A DNA stretch of 64,000 bases from Gammaproteobacteria bacterium UBA7803 (GTDB lineage: Bacteria; Pseudomonadota; Gammaproteobacteria; Pseudomonadales; Azotimanducaceae), in NCBI GenBank assembly GCA_002480525.1, contig DLCH01000005.1, forward strand, positions 37,252 through 101,251, given 5' to 3'. The position numbers were made by a program, and so were the translations under genes. How positions within the stretch are numbered: the first letter of the stretch is position 1; each line of letters starts with the position of its first letter. Of the stretch, positions 45,628 through 53,609 are shown one piece after another. A model generated the notes under the pieces. The model had not been told where the DNA came from. It searched no databases and saw only the letters and a program-made list of their open reading frames with translations.

Positions 45628-46038
45628 TCAGCCGGCGGCATCCTCCTCGCGCCGCAGCCAGGCCCTGGCCTCGTCGAGATCGTAGAAGACGTTGACGTCC
45701 AGGCCCCGCTCCTCGGAGAACACGGAGAACATCCGGGACACGCCGAACTGAAGATCGGTGGCGACCACCAGCGCGCAGCGGCGCGTCAGCTTGCCGCCCT
45801 GCCCGCCCACCCAGGCCAGCAGGCGCTGCATCTTTTCCGGGGTCGCCGTCGCCGGCGCGTCGATCGCCACCCAGAGCAGATGGGTGCCGGGCTGCAGCGC
45901 GGGGTCCGCGAGCGCGGCCTGCATGCCGGCCATGATCCGGTCCGGATCGTTCACGCCGTTCTGGTAGACGACCAGAATGTCGCCTTCGACTTCGTGGGTC
46001 AGCGTCCGTGGGCGGGGACGACCCTGCAGGTCCTTCAT
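45628..46038 (-). CDS. SpoIIAA-like (STAS-like fold) protein
   Basis: 136 residues with the pattern of the SpoIIAA-like family: LTHEVEGDILVVYQNG, a central helix-strand unit around HLLWVAIDAPATATPEKM, ALVVATDLQFGVSRMFSVF and the closing NVFYDLDEARAWL. Members are thought to bind small ligands or partners; no activity is established. It starts 1 base after the end of the DUF1631-GGDEF-EAL gene on the same strand, so it is likely co-transcribed with that c-di-GMP gene. Confidence 0.7.
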   Translation of the reverse strand: MKDLQGRPRPRTLTHEVEGDILVVYQNGVNDPDRIMAGMQAALADPALQPGTHLLWVAIDAPATATPEKMQRLLAWVGGQGGKLTRRCALVVATDLQFGVSRMFSVFSEERGLDVNVFYDLDEARAWLRREEDAAG

Positions 46039-46039
46039 G

Positions 46040-49000
46040 TCAGGGCCGAAGCTGTTCGAGGCGGGTCGGCTTGTTGATGTGATAACCCTGCACGTAGTCG
46101 ACGCCGATTTCCTTGAGGCGTTCGAGCACCGCGTCGTTCTCGACGAACTCGGCGATGGTCTGCTTGCCCATGTAGTGGCCGATCTCGTTGATCGACCGGA
46201 CCACGGCGTAGTCGCCGGGGTTGTCGACGATGTCCTTCACGAACACGCCGTCGATCTTGACGTAGTCCACGGGCAGGTTGCGCAGGTAGGAATAGGAGGA
46301 CAGGCCGGTGCCGAAGTCGTCCAGCGAGAATCGGCAGCCGATGATCTTCATCCGGTTCATGAACTCCCGGGCGTTGTCCAGATTGGCGATGGCCGCGGTC
46401 TCGGTGATCTCGAAGCAGACCTTGCTGGTGGGCGCCTGGGTGCGCGAGAACTGGTCCAGCACGAAGTCGGGAAAGGTCTCGTCGTTGACGCTGTGGCCGG
46501 ACACGTTGATGGCGAAGCCGCCGAAGTGGTCGAGCTCGTTGCGGTGCTCGGACATCCAGTCGAACACCCGCTCGATCACCCACCGGTCGATGGCGGTCAT
46601 GCGCTGGTAGGTCTCGGCCGCCAGGATGAAGTCGGCGGGCGGCATGGTGTCGCCCATCTCGTCCACCATGGTGAGCAGAATCTCGTAGTGGGAATCGATG
46701 CCGTTGGTCTCGGCGGTCGCCACCGGCGCGATGCGCTGGCAGTTGAGCAGCAGCCGATCCTCGTTGAGCGCCTTGTCGAGCTGCGTGACCCACTCCATGA
46801 TGCCGTGACGGTTGCGGATCACGGTGTCGCCGAGCTCGTATTCCTGCACGCGGTTGCGGCCGGCATCCTTGGCCGCGTAGCAGGCCTCGTCCGCGTACTG
46901 CATCGCCGTGTCGACGCTCTCGGTGGTCTGGTCGATGAACACCAGGCCCATGCTCGCGGACAGCGTGTACATCCGGCCGTCCCACTCGAAGCGCTCGCGC
47001 CGCACGGCGGCAAGCACCTCGTCCGCCAGCTCCCGCCCGCGCCCGGTGGTGACGTTCTCGGCGAGGATGCCGAACTCGTCGCCGCCGAGCCGCGCGACCT
47101 TGGCGGCGTCCTGGCCGGCCGCCCGGGTGAGCGCGTCGGCGATCAGCTTGAGCAGCTCGTCGCCGGCGGTATGGCCGCTGGTGTTGTTGACGATCTTGAA
47201 CTGGTCGAGGTCGAGATAGAGCAGCGCATGCTGCTGATCGCCGCCCCGGGCCGAGTGGATGCCCCGTTCGACTTCGCGCTCGAACTCCTTGCGGTTCATG
47301 AGCTGTGTCAGGTCGTCGTGGGAGGCCTGGTAGGCGAGCTGGTTGTGCATGTTCTCCAGCATGCGCTGGGACGCCCGCTCCATCAGCGGCAGGTCGTAGT
47401 CGTCGAGCAGCGTGATCTGACCGCCGTGGAGCCCCTCGGCCATCTGCTGCAGGGTCAGATCCTTGACCTTGACGCCCTTGCGGTTCACCAGCACGAAGGC
47501 GCTGCCTTCGTCGCCGACGAACGCCACGGTGAGGATCAGCGGACGGCCCTGCCGGTCCCCGGTGGCGAGCCACTCCCCGACCTGAATCCGGCGCGCCCGC
47601 TCCACCGCCTTCTGCCAGCTCTGCTGCACCGTCTCGTCGTCGGCGTCGATCTGCGGGTCGAGCTCCTGCAGCAGGCCCTCGAGGCCCAGCACGTCGGCCA
47701 CCGCGCCTTCGTCGACATCCTGGTAGCGGACCGGCGCGCGCTTGCCCGCGGTGTCGCCCACCAGCACGTCCGACAGCGACATGATGAGCGGCGTGCGCTT
47801 GCTGGGATCGAAGGAGATGCTGTTGAGCCCCTCGACCACGCGCTTGAGCAGCGTCTCCGGCTCCATGTGCGCTTCCGAGCCGGGCTCGATCTCACCGCTG
47901 AGCTGGCCGGTGAGCTGGTCGAGCAGACCGAGCTGATCGCGCCACTCGTGGGATTCCGGCCCCCGTCGCAGATGGGTATGCACCAGCAGGTTGCGCCAGC
48001 CGGGATTGAGCAGCCGCAGCACCAGCTCCGGGACTTCCCGTCCGCCGAGGCGCTGCTCCATCTCCCGCAGCACGGCCCGGCGCGCCCGGGACAGCTTCTG
48101 CTGGCCCTCGGAAGCGCGCACGGTCCGCTCGACGTTGCCCCGGTACGTCCTGACCTGACGGTCGACCAGCGGGTTCAGCTCGTCGACCACCTCGGAGAAC
48201 ACCTCCGGGTTGCGGTCGTACTCCTTGATGACCTTCTGCAGCAGCTCGTCGACCCGGCGGCCGATCTCCCGGTCGATGCCGTCGCGCACGTCCTGGGCGT
48301 TGCCCAGGCGGGCGAGCTGGTTGAGCATCAGCACCGCGTCGTGGGGCCGGTCCGCCTCGTGGCGCAGGAACTCCGGGTCCCGGGCGGCCAGCTTGTTCAG
48401 CGTGATCTCCAGGCGCCGGACCCAGTCGCGGATGCCCTGGGTGAGGTAGTCGTCGGACTCGATGGAGTGCACCAGGCTCTCCATCACGTCCAGGGTGTCG
48501 TAGTCCTCCGGCCGGAAGCCCTTGCGGTCGCCGTGGCGATTCTTCAGCAGCTCGATCAGCCGCGGCTTCAGGCGCTGGTCGGTCAGCGGCGCGTCGCCGA
48601 GTTCCGCCTCGATCTCGGCCAGGGCGTTCAGGATGTCCGCGCTGCGGAACGTCTGGTCGTCGCTGGCATCCGGCGGCGCCAGCAGCTCGTCCGGCGCCTG
48701 GCCGCGCAGTTCCCGGGTGCGCCGGCTGAGGTTCAGCAGGTTCCGGGCGGTGGAGTAGGCCTCCACCGGCCGGGCCTTCTGCGGCGCGAACGGGTTGTAG
48801 TCCGGCCGGTTGATGGCGCTGCCGAAGGCGTCGGCGGCCATGGCCGCCTCGCGCACCGCGCTGTCCATCTCCTGATAGGCCTCGGGCTCGATGCGCACGC
48901 CCGACGGCGAGCGGCGGATCGACGCCCGGGCTAGGCTCTCGCGGATTTCCGTGGTGTTGGGAAACGCCTCGGAGGACTCGAATATCTGAGCCAGCGCGGA

Positions 49001-50194
49001 GTACAGATTGGCCAGCATGGGCATCAGCGCGCGCTCGAAGTAGCGCAGGATGTCCTGGCGCACCTGGCGCCGCAGGTCGAGCTGACGCAGCCCGTCGTCG
49101 AAGGCCCAGGCGATCACGGCGGGGCCGACGGGGATGGCGTCCTTGTGGGTCCAGGGCCGGGCCACCAGACCGAGCTGGGCCCGCAGGTCGAGAAGCTGCT
49201 CCGAATAGCGGCCCTCGGCCTTGGAAATGATCTCGGCCACGCCGAGCCAGGCCTCGAACTGCTCGGTGTCCACCAGCTCGAGCTTCTTGGAGTCGCCGGT
49301 CTCCCGGCGGCGGCGCTTCTCGAGCACCTCCTCGAGATCGGTGACCTCGTCGACCTGGCGCAGCACCTGATCGTTGAAGGTCTGGCGGATGCGTTCCTGG
49401 TTCTTCTCGAGCTGGTCGAGCCCCTCGAAGTACATCATCTGGACCGCGTTGGTGCCCGCGTCGCGGGCGCTCACCAGCAGCTCCGGCTGGGCGATCTCGA
49501 AGAACTGGTCGGCGACCCGCTTGAGCGCCCGCTCGAGGACCCGGTGGATCTTGCCGCGCACCTGCTCCGCCTGGTACTCGGACAGCCGGCGGTCCCGCAG
49601 CAGCGCCGCGGGAATGTCCGCGCCCTGCTCGCCGGTGCCCCGGCTCTGCGGCGCCGCGCCGTCGCCCTCGCCGCCGCGCGCCGCTTCCGGGCCGGCGGTG
49701 GATGCCGCGCCGCCCGTGCGGCCCTCGGCGGCGCCTGCACCGGCCGACGCATCCGCCGGCGCGGCCTGCTCGTCGGCCTGCTCCTGCCCCGGCGCCGCGT
49801 CCCGGGCCGACAGCCCCGACGCCACGCCGAACTCGAGCAGCGCGTCGAAGGCGTCCTTCGGCAGCCCCTCCTCGAACAGCACGCCGATGCCGTTGCCGCT
49901 GTCGAGCATGCGGGCGATGGTGGCCTGGGTGCGGAAGTGCTTCTGCCCGGTGGGCGTGGGCACCGAGAAATGCACGGCGATGGCGTCGCCGCGATTGGGG
50001 TTGGCGCCCGTCGACGTCAGGGATCTGGAGGCGCCGGCGCCGGTGAGCAGCATGCCCTGCTCGCAGAAATCGCGCACGGCACACAGCCAGGACCGTCCCT
50101 GGGCAGGATGCACGAGCGCCGACAACGATATGGGCTGCCTGGTGTGACGTCGCCGATTCAAGCGAGCAGCGTCCTTCTGCGATGACGGAGACAT
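46040..50194 (-). CDS. PilZ-DUF1631-GGDEF-EAL multidomain c-di-GMP protein
   Basis: 1384 residues. Order: PilZ-like domain (about 12-125, starting LNRRRHTRQPISLSALVHP), Ala/Gly/Glu-rich linker (about 135-200), DUF1631 region (about 205-930, with LILTVAFVGDEGSAFVLVNR near its end), GGDEF domain (motif ARLGGDEFGIL near 1040) and EAL domain (about 1130-1375). The EAL core reads HYEILLTM, keeping the glutamate; VCFEITETAA, FSLDDFGTGLSSYSYL, VKIDGVFV, AEFVEN and YVQGYHIN keep the other catalytic sites. It may therefore both make and degrade c-di-GMP and bind it through PilZ. It is followed immediately by the SpoIIAA-like gene and preceded by a diguanylate cyclase. Confidence 0.9.
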   Translation of the reverse strand: MSPSSQKDAARLNRRRHTRQPISLSALVHPAQGRSWLCAVRDFCEQGMLLTGAGASRSLTSTGANPNRGDAIAVHFSVPTPTGQKHFRTQATIARMLDSGNGIGVLFEEGLPKDAFDALLEFGVASGLSARDAAPGQEQADEQAAPADASAGAGAAEGRTGGAASTAGPEAARGGEGDGAAPQSRGTGEQGADIPAALLRDRRLSEYQAEQVRGKIHRVLERALKRVADQFFEIAQPELLVSARDAGTNAVQMMYFEGLDQLEKNQERIRQTFNDQVLRQVDEVTDLEEVLEKRRRRETGDSKKLELVDTEQFEAWLGVAEIISKAEGRYSEQLLDLRAQLGLVARPWTHKDAIPVGPAVIAWAFDDGLRQLDLRRQVRQDILRYFERALMPMLANLYSALAQIFESSEAFPNTTEIRESLARASIRRSPSGVRIEPEAYQEMDSAVREAAMAADAFGSAINRPDYNPFAPQKARPVEAYSTARNLLNLSRRTRELRGQAPDELLAPPDASDDQTFRSADILNALAEIEAELGDAPLTDQRLKPRLIELLKNRHGDRKGFRPEDYDTLDVMESLVHSIESDDYLTQGIRDWVRRLEITLNKLAARDPEFLRHEADRPHDAVLMLNQLARLGNAQDVRDGIDREIGRRVDELLQKVIKEYDRNPEVFSEVVDELNPLVDRQVRTYRGNVERTVRASEGQQKLSRARRAVLREMEQRLGGREVPELVLRLLNPGWRNLLVHTHLRRGPESHEWRDQLGLLDQLTGQLSGEIEPGSEAHMEPETLLKRVVEGLNSISFDPSKRTPLIMSLSDVLVGDTAGKRAPVRYQDVDEGAVADVLGLEGLLQELDPQIDADDETVQQSWQKAVERARRIQVGEWLATGDRQGRPLILTVAFVGDEGSAFVLVNRKGVKVKDLTLQQMAEGLHGGQITLLDDYDLPLMERASQRMLENMHNQLAYQASHDDLTQLMNRKEFEREVERGIHSARGGDQQHALLYLDLDQFKIVNNTSGHTAGDELLKLIADALTRAAGQDAAKVARLGGDEFGILAENVTTGRGRELADEVLAAVRRERFEWDGRMYTLSASMGLVFIDQTTESVDTAMQYADEACYAAKDAGRNRVQEYELGDTVIRNRHGIMEWVTQLDKALNEDRLLLNCQRIAPVATAETNGIDSHYEILLTMVDEMGDTMPPADFILAAETYQRMTAIDRWVIERVFDWMSEHRNELDHFGGFAINVSGHSVNDETFPDFVLDQFSRTQAPTSKVCFEITETAAIANLDNAREFMNRMKIIGCRFSLDDFGTGLSSYSYLRNLPVDYVKIDGVFVKDIVDNPGDYAVVRSINEIGHYMGKQTIAEFVENDAVLERLKEIGVDYVQGYHINKPTRLEQLRP

Positions 50195-50231
50195 TAACCC
50201 AAGAGGGTCTGCCGGGTCACTCCGACGTCTC

Positions 50232-51329
50232 TCAGCCGACGATGACCAGGTCTCGTCCTGAGGTCTTGGCCCGGTAAAGTGCCCGATCTGCGCGCTGAAT
50301 CACATCTTCGATGGACTCTCCGGGCCGGAATTCGGCAATGCCGACCGACACGGAGAGATGATAGTCCGGATGTCGCGGATCGACGGTCAGCGCGCGCGTC
50401 TGATCGCCGAGCCGGCCGGCGACGCGGCGCGCCTCCTCGGCGTCGGCGTCCACCAGCACCAGCAGGAACTCCTCGCCGCCGAACCGGGCGACGAAATCCA
50501 CCGAGCGGACCGCCTGCTCGGCCAGGTTGCCGAACTGGCGCAGCACGTCGTCGCCGCTCTGGTGGCCGAACCGGTCGTTGATGCGCTTGAAGTGATCCAG
50601 GTCGCAGTAGCACAGCGTGAAACCGACGTGGCCGCGATCGGCCAGCGCCTTCTGGCGGGCCAGCACCTCCATCACGTAGCGCCGGTTGTACAGGCCCGTG
50701 AGATCGTCGCGCATGGCGAGATCGGCGAGCTTCTGCATGGCGGCGTCGAGCCGCAGGCGGCGCCGCTCGAACGCCCGCCGCAGCGCGGTGACCTCGCTGG
50801 CCATGAAGAACATCGCCGTCAGCATGACGGTGAAGGCGAGCAGCAGCCGGGCCTCCGCCAGCACGGGGGCCTCGGCCGCGGTGATCAGCGCCGCGTCCCC
50901 GGCCACGTAGGCGAGCCAGGTGACGACGGCCACCAGGGCGACCTGGCGCCGGGCCAGATGCAGGGCTGCGTAGAGGACGCCGAACAGCGGGACGGTGAGC
51001 AGCAGCAGACGCAGCTCCGGCGCCACGTACAGCGACGAGATGACCACACCGAGGTTGAGCCACAGCGCCTTGACCAGGGCCAGCCCGCCATCGCCGAACC
51101 GGCCGGCGGGCCGGTCGATCACCAGCAGGGCGCCGATCCCGAGCACCCAGGCGGCGAGGAACACGTACAGTCCGTTCACCTCGAACGGGCCGACCGGAGC
51201 CGCCATGACAGCGCACACCACGCCGTAGACGGCGACGGCGCCGAGCAGCAGTCCTGTCCTCGCAGGCTTCAGGGCGATGATCTCGTTGGCCGGGGGCAAG
51301 CGGAACACTCGATGAGAACCAGGTCGCAT
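50232..51329 (-). CDS. Membrane diguanylate cyclase (six-helix sensor + GGDEF)
   Basis: 365 residues. About six hydrophobic helices (25-185) form an unnamed membrane sensor, then a short coiled linker (RRRLRLDAAMQKLADLAMRD). A full GGDEF domain follows (about 205-365): LTGLYNRRYVMEVL, YCDLDHFKRINDRFGHQ, and active motif ARFGGEEFLLVL. No RxxD inhibitory site is obvious five residues before the motif. It is expected to synthesise c-di-GMP. It lies just upstream of the DUF1631-GGDEF-EAL gene on the same strand, a local c-di-GMP cluster. Confidence 0.9.
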   Translation of the reverse strand: MRPGSHRVFRLPPANEIIALKPARTGLLLGAVAVYGVVCAVMAAPVGPFEVNGLYVFLAAWVLGIGALLVIDRPAGRFGDGGLALVKALWLNLGVVISSLYVAPELRLLLLTVPLFGVLYAALHLARRQVALVAVVTWLAYVAGDAALITAAEAPVLAEARLLLAFTVMLTAMFFMASEVTALRRAFERRRLRLDAAMQKLADLAMRDDLTGLYNRRYVMEVLARQKALADRGHVGFTLCYCDLDHFKRINDRFGHQSGDDVLRQFGNLAEQAVRSVDFVARFGGEEFLLVLVDADAEEARRVAGRLGDQTRALTVDPRHPDYHLSVSVGIAEFRPGESIEDVIQRADRALYRAKTSGRDLVIVG

Positions 51330-51453
51330 TCTATCGGCAAGGGTTCGTGACCGGCTTCACGATCAGGTGTCGCGTTGTAACAGAAATGTTATGACGCCCT
51401 GGGAATCCAGTCCCAACCCGCCCGGTTGCGAACGGCCCGGCGCGGCCGCCCGG

Positions 51454-52929
51454 TCACAGGGCCCTGGCGACGGCCCGCTTCCAGCCGCTCAGGAGCTGCT
51501 GGCGGGTGACCTCCCGCATGCCGGGGCGGAACTCCTGGTCGAGGTGCCAGAGCCGGGCAGCCTCCTCGAGGCTGCCGACCAGGCCGGCTCCGGCCGCCGC
51601 CAGGATGGCCGCGCCGAGGGCCGTGGTCTCGGTGATCACGGGCCGTTCGACGGTGCAGTGAACCACGTCGGCGAGAAACTGGCAGAGCCAGTCGTTGACC
51701 ACCATGCCGCCGTCCACGCGCAGCCGCTCGACCGGCGCGCCGTCGGCGGCCATCGCGGTGAGCAGCTCCTCGGTCTGGTAGGCGACGCTGGCGAGCGTCG
51801 CCGTGACGAGCTGATCCCGGCTGGTGTCGAGGGTCAGCCCAACCAGCGTGCCCCGGGCGTCCGGATTCCAGTGCGGCGCGCCGAGCCCGGTGAACGCGGG
51901 CACCAGGTACACGCCGCCGGTGTCGCCGTCACAAGCCCGCGCACAGGCCTCGGTCTCCGCCGCGCTGCGGATCAGGCCGAGGCCGTCGCGCAGCCACTTC
52001 ACCGCGACGCCGGCCGAGAAGATGCTGCCTTCGAGCGCGTAGGTGGTGCGCCCGTCGATCCGGTAGGCGACGGTCGACAGCAGCCGGTGACGGGATTCGA
52101 GCTGACGCTCGCCGGTGTTGGTCATGGCGAAGCAGCCGGTGCCGTAGGTGCTCTTGCTCATGCCCGGCGCGAAGCAGGCCTGGCCGACGAGCGCGGCCTG
52201 CTGGTCGCCGGCGACACCGAACACGGGAATCTCCGCGCCGAACCACTCGGCCCGGGCGAGGCCGAACGCGCCGGCGCTGTCGCGCACCTCGGGAAGCAGG
52301 CTCTCCGGCACCGACAGATACTCGGTGAGCTCGGCGCTCCAGGCCTGCAGGCCGATGTCGAACAGCAGGGTGCGCGACGCGTTGGTGGCGTCGGTGGCAT
52401 GCACGGCGCCGCCGGTCAGCCGCCAGATCAGGAAGGTATCCACGGTGCCGAAGGCCAGTTCGCCGCGTTCCGCCCGGCGGCGCACGCCGTCGACCTCGTC
52501 GAGCAGCCAGGCGAGCTTGGTGCCGGAGAAGTACGGGTCGATCACCAGTCCCGTCTCCCGCGCGACCAGGTCCTCGAGACCGTCACGGCGCATCGCCTCG
52601 CACCGGCCGGCGGTCCGCCGGTCCTGCCAGACGATGGCCGGGTGGACGCATTCGCCCGTGTCCCGGTCCCAGACCAGGGTGGTCTCGCGTTGATTGGTGA
52701 TGCCGATGGCGGCTATGTCCGAGCCCTCCAGGCCCGCCGCCCGCAGCGCGCCGCGGCCGGCCTCCAGGGTAGTGCGCCAGAGCACTTCCGGATCCTGCTC
52801 CACCCAGCCACTGCGCGGAAACTGCATGTCGAAGGCCCGCTGATCCGCGCCGAGCACCCGGCCGTCGAGGTCGAAGACGATCGCCCGCGAGCTGGACGTG
52901 CCCTGATCGATGGCCATGATCCGGCCCAT
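51454..52929 (-). CDS. glpK: Glycerol kinase
   Basis: FGGY-family kinase of 491 residues phosphorylating glycerol. Start motif IMAIDQGTSSSRAIVFD, ITNQRETTLVWDRDTGE, WLLDEVDGVRRRAERGE, GDQQAALVGQACFAPGMSK and the adenosine-site TALGAAILAAAGAG. ATG 52929 follows GGGGGAG; the frame continues upstream without homology. glpF, glpD and glpR are not in the window. It is divergent from nrdA across a 680-base regulatory gap. Confidence 0.95.
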   Translation of the reverse strand: MGRIMAIDQGTSSSRAIVFDLDGRVLGADQRAFDMQFPRSGWVEQDPEVLWRTTLEAGRGALRAAGLEGSDIAAIGITNQRETTLVWDRDTGECVHPAIVWQDRRTAGRCEAMRRDGLEDLVARETGLVIDPYFSGTKLAWLLDEVDGVRRRAERGELAFGTVDTFLIWRLTGGAVHATDATNASRTLLFDIGLQAWSAELTEYLSVPESLLPEVRDSAGAFGLARAEWFGAEIPVFGVAGDQQAALVGQACFAPGMSKSTYGTGCFAMTNTGERQLESRHRLLSTVAYRIDGRTTYALEGSIFSAGVAVKWLRDGLGLIRSAAETEACARACDGDTGGVYLVPAFTGLGAPHWNPDARGTLVGLTLDTSRDQLVTATLASVAYQTEELLTAMAADGAPVERLRVDGGMVVNDWLCQFLADVVHCTVERPVITETTALGAAILAAAGAGLVGSLEEAARLWHLDQEFRPGMREVTRQQLLSGWKRAVARAL

Positions 52930-52959
52930 GTCTCCCCCTGTTCGGCGACGATTGCGGAA

Positions 52960-52975
52960 ACACAATATATAGTGG
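52960..52975. promoter_or_regulatory. NrdR-box-like site (single)
   Basis: ACACAATATATAGTGG fits the NrdR consensus ACAC-wATATnTw-GTGT except for the last base. It lies about 30 bases before the glpK start on that side, far from nrdA, and no partner is seen at 31 bases. Confidence 0.55.
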
Positions 52976-53028
52976 TGCGGTTCGGGGCGCATCCGCTGCC
53001 GCCGGCGGCCGGCAGGGCCGTGGCGGAG

Positions 53029-53037
53029 TTATCCACA
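53029..53037 (+). promoter_or_regulatory. DnaA box
   Basis: TTATCCACA, the perfect consensus DnaA box. Weaker relatives follow at 53061 (TTACTCACA) and 53072 (TTTTCCACC). DnaA is known to control nrdAB in E. coli, which makes a regulatory reading reasonable; an origin is not indicated because no cluster or AT-rich unwinding region is present. Confidence 0.6.
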
Positions 53038-53107
53038 GCGCCTCCACCGGGCCACGGCGGTTACTCACAGGTTTTCCACCGGTTGCTCGGTTGCATTCCC
53101 CCAGGCA

Positions 53108-53154
53108 CCGCAGTATCTTGTGTGCATTCAGGAATCAGACCCAATATGTTGCGA
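53108..53154. promoter_or_regulatory. Paired NrdR boxes of the nrdAB promoter
   Basis: Two 16-base NrdR-box-like sites, CCGCAGTATCTTGTGT (53108-53123) and ACCCAATATGTTGCGA (53139-53154), start exactly 31 bases apart, the three-helical-turn spacing known for NrdR-repressed promoters. NrdR with bound dATP/ATP would repress nrdAB here. Each box is imperfect in one half, so the spacing carries much of the weight. Confidence 0.6.
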
Positions 53155-53479
53155 TCGACGCAGCCTATTGCGCACTTTTCCTGACTAATTCAGGCCAGCC
53201 GACTCGAAACGAGCCGCAGCACTCGAGCATCGTGTCCGTGCACCAGTCCAACAGACAGCCCGAAACGTCCGTCCTCGCCGCCAGGCCAGGCGTGACGCGG
53301 GTTTGCCGTGGACGGGCCAGCGCCGGAACGGGCTCGTCCGGCACCTGAGGGGGACCGGGTCGGGCACTGGAACTGAACGAGGCCGCAGAAACGCGGCCGG
53401 GAGGGGAGCATCGGCCCCGAAGGGGCCTCGGAAGCACCGTTGGCGAGCCACCGGCACGCCTTGGGCCAATCGTCGGAGA

Positions 53480-53495
53480 ACACAACATCTTGTGT
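53480..53495. promoter_or_regulatory. NrdR-box-like site near nrdA
   Basis: ACACAACATCTTGTGT has perfect ACAC/GTGT arms with an ATAT-like centre and lies 115 bases before the nrdA ATG. No second box is found 31 bases to either side. Confidence 0.55.
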
Positions 53496-53609
53496 GCCGA
53501 GGCACGCGAGAGCCCGTTCCCGGCGCTTCCGGCAGGACGCTCCCGGACCGATGGATTCGGAGCACACACGACAGAACGACAGATCGAGCCAAAGGGGGCA
53601 CATCGACCT

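Larger units (their letters stand above)
52930..53609. other. Long glpK-nrdA intergenic control region
   Basis: 680 bases without a convincing gene. It holds a spaced pair of NrdR-box-like sites (53108-53154), two single sites (52960 and 53480), a consensus DnaA box (53029) and, nearer nrdA, a perfect hairpin GGCCCC-GAA-GGGGCC (53413-53427). The distance from the paired sites to the nrdA start, about 455 bases, suggests a long untranslated leader or a second promoter near 53480. Confidence 0.65.

Noticed and set aside
53029..53080. A replication origin at the DnaA box
   Set aside because: Only one perfect box and two weak ones, no AT-rich unwinding region, no dnaA/dnaN or gidA neighbours.
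52930..53609. A cobalamin riboswitch upstream of the ribonucleotide reductase genes
   Set aside because: No B12-box sequence was found and the downstream enzyme is the class Ia, B12-independent type.
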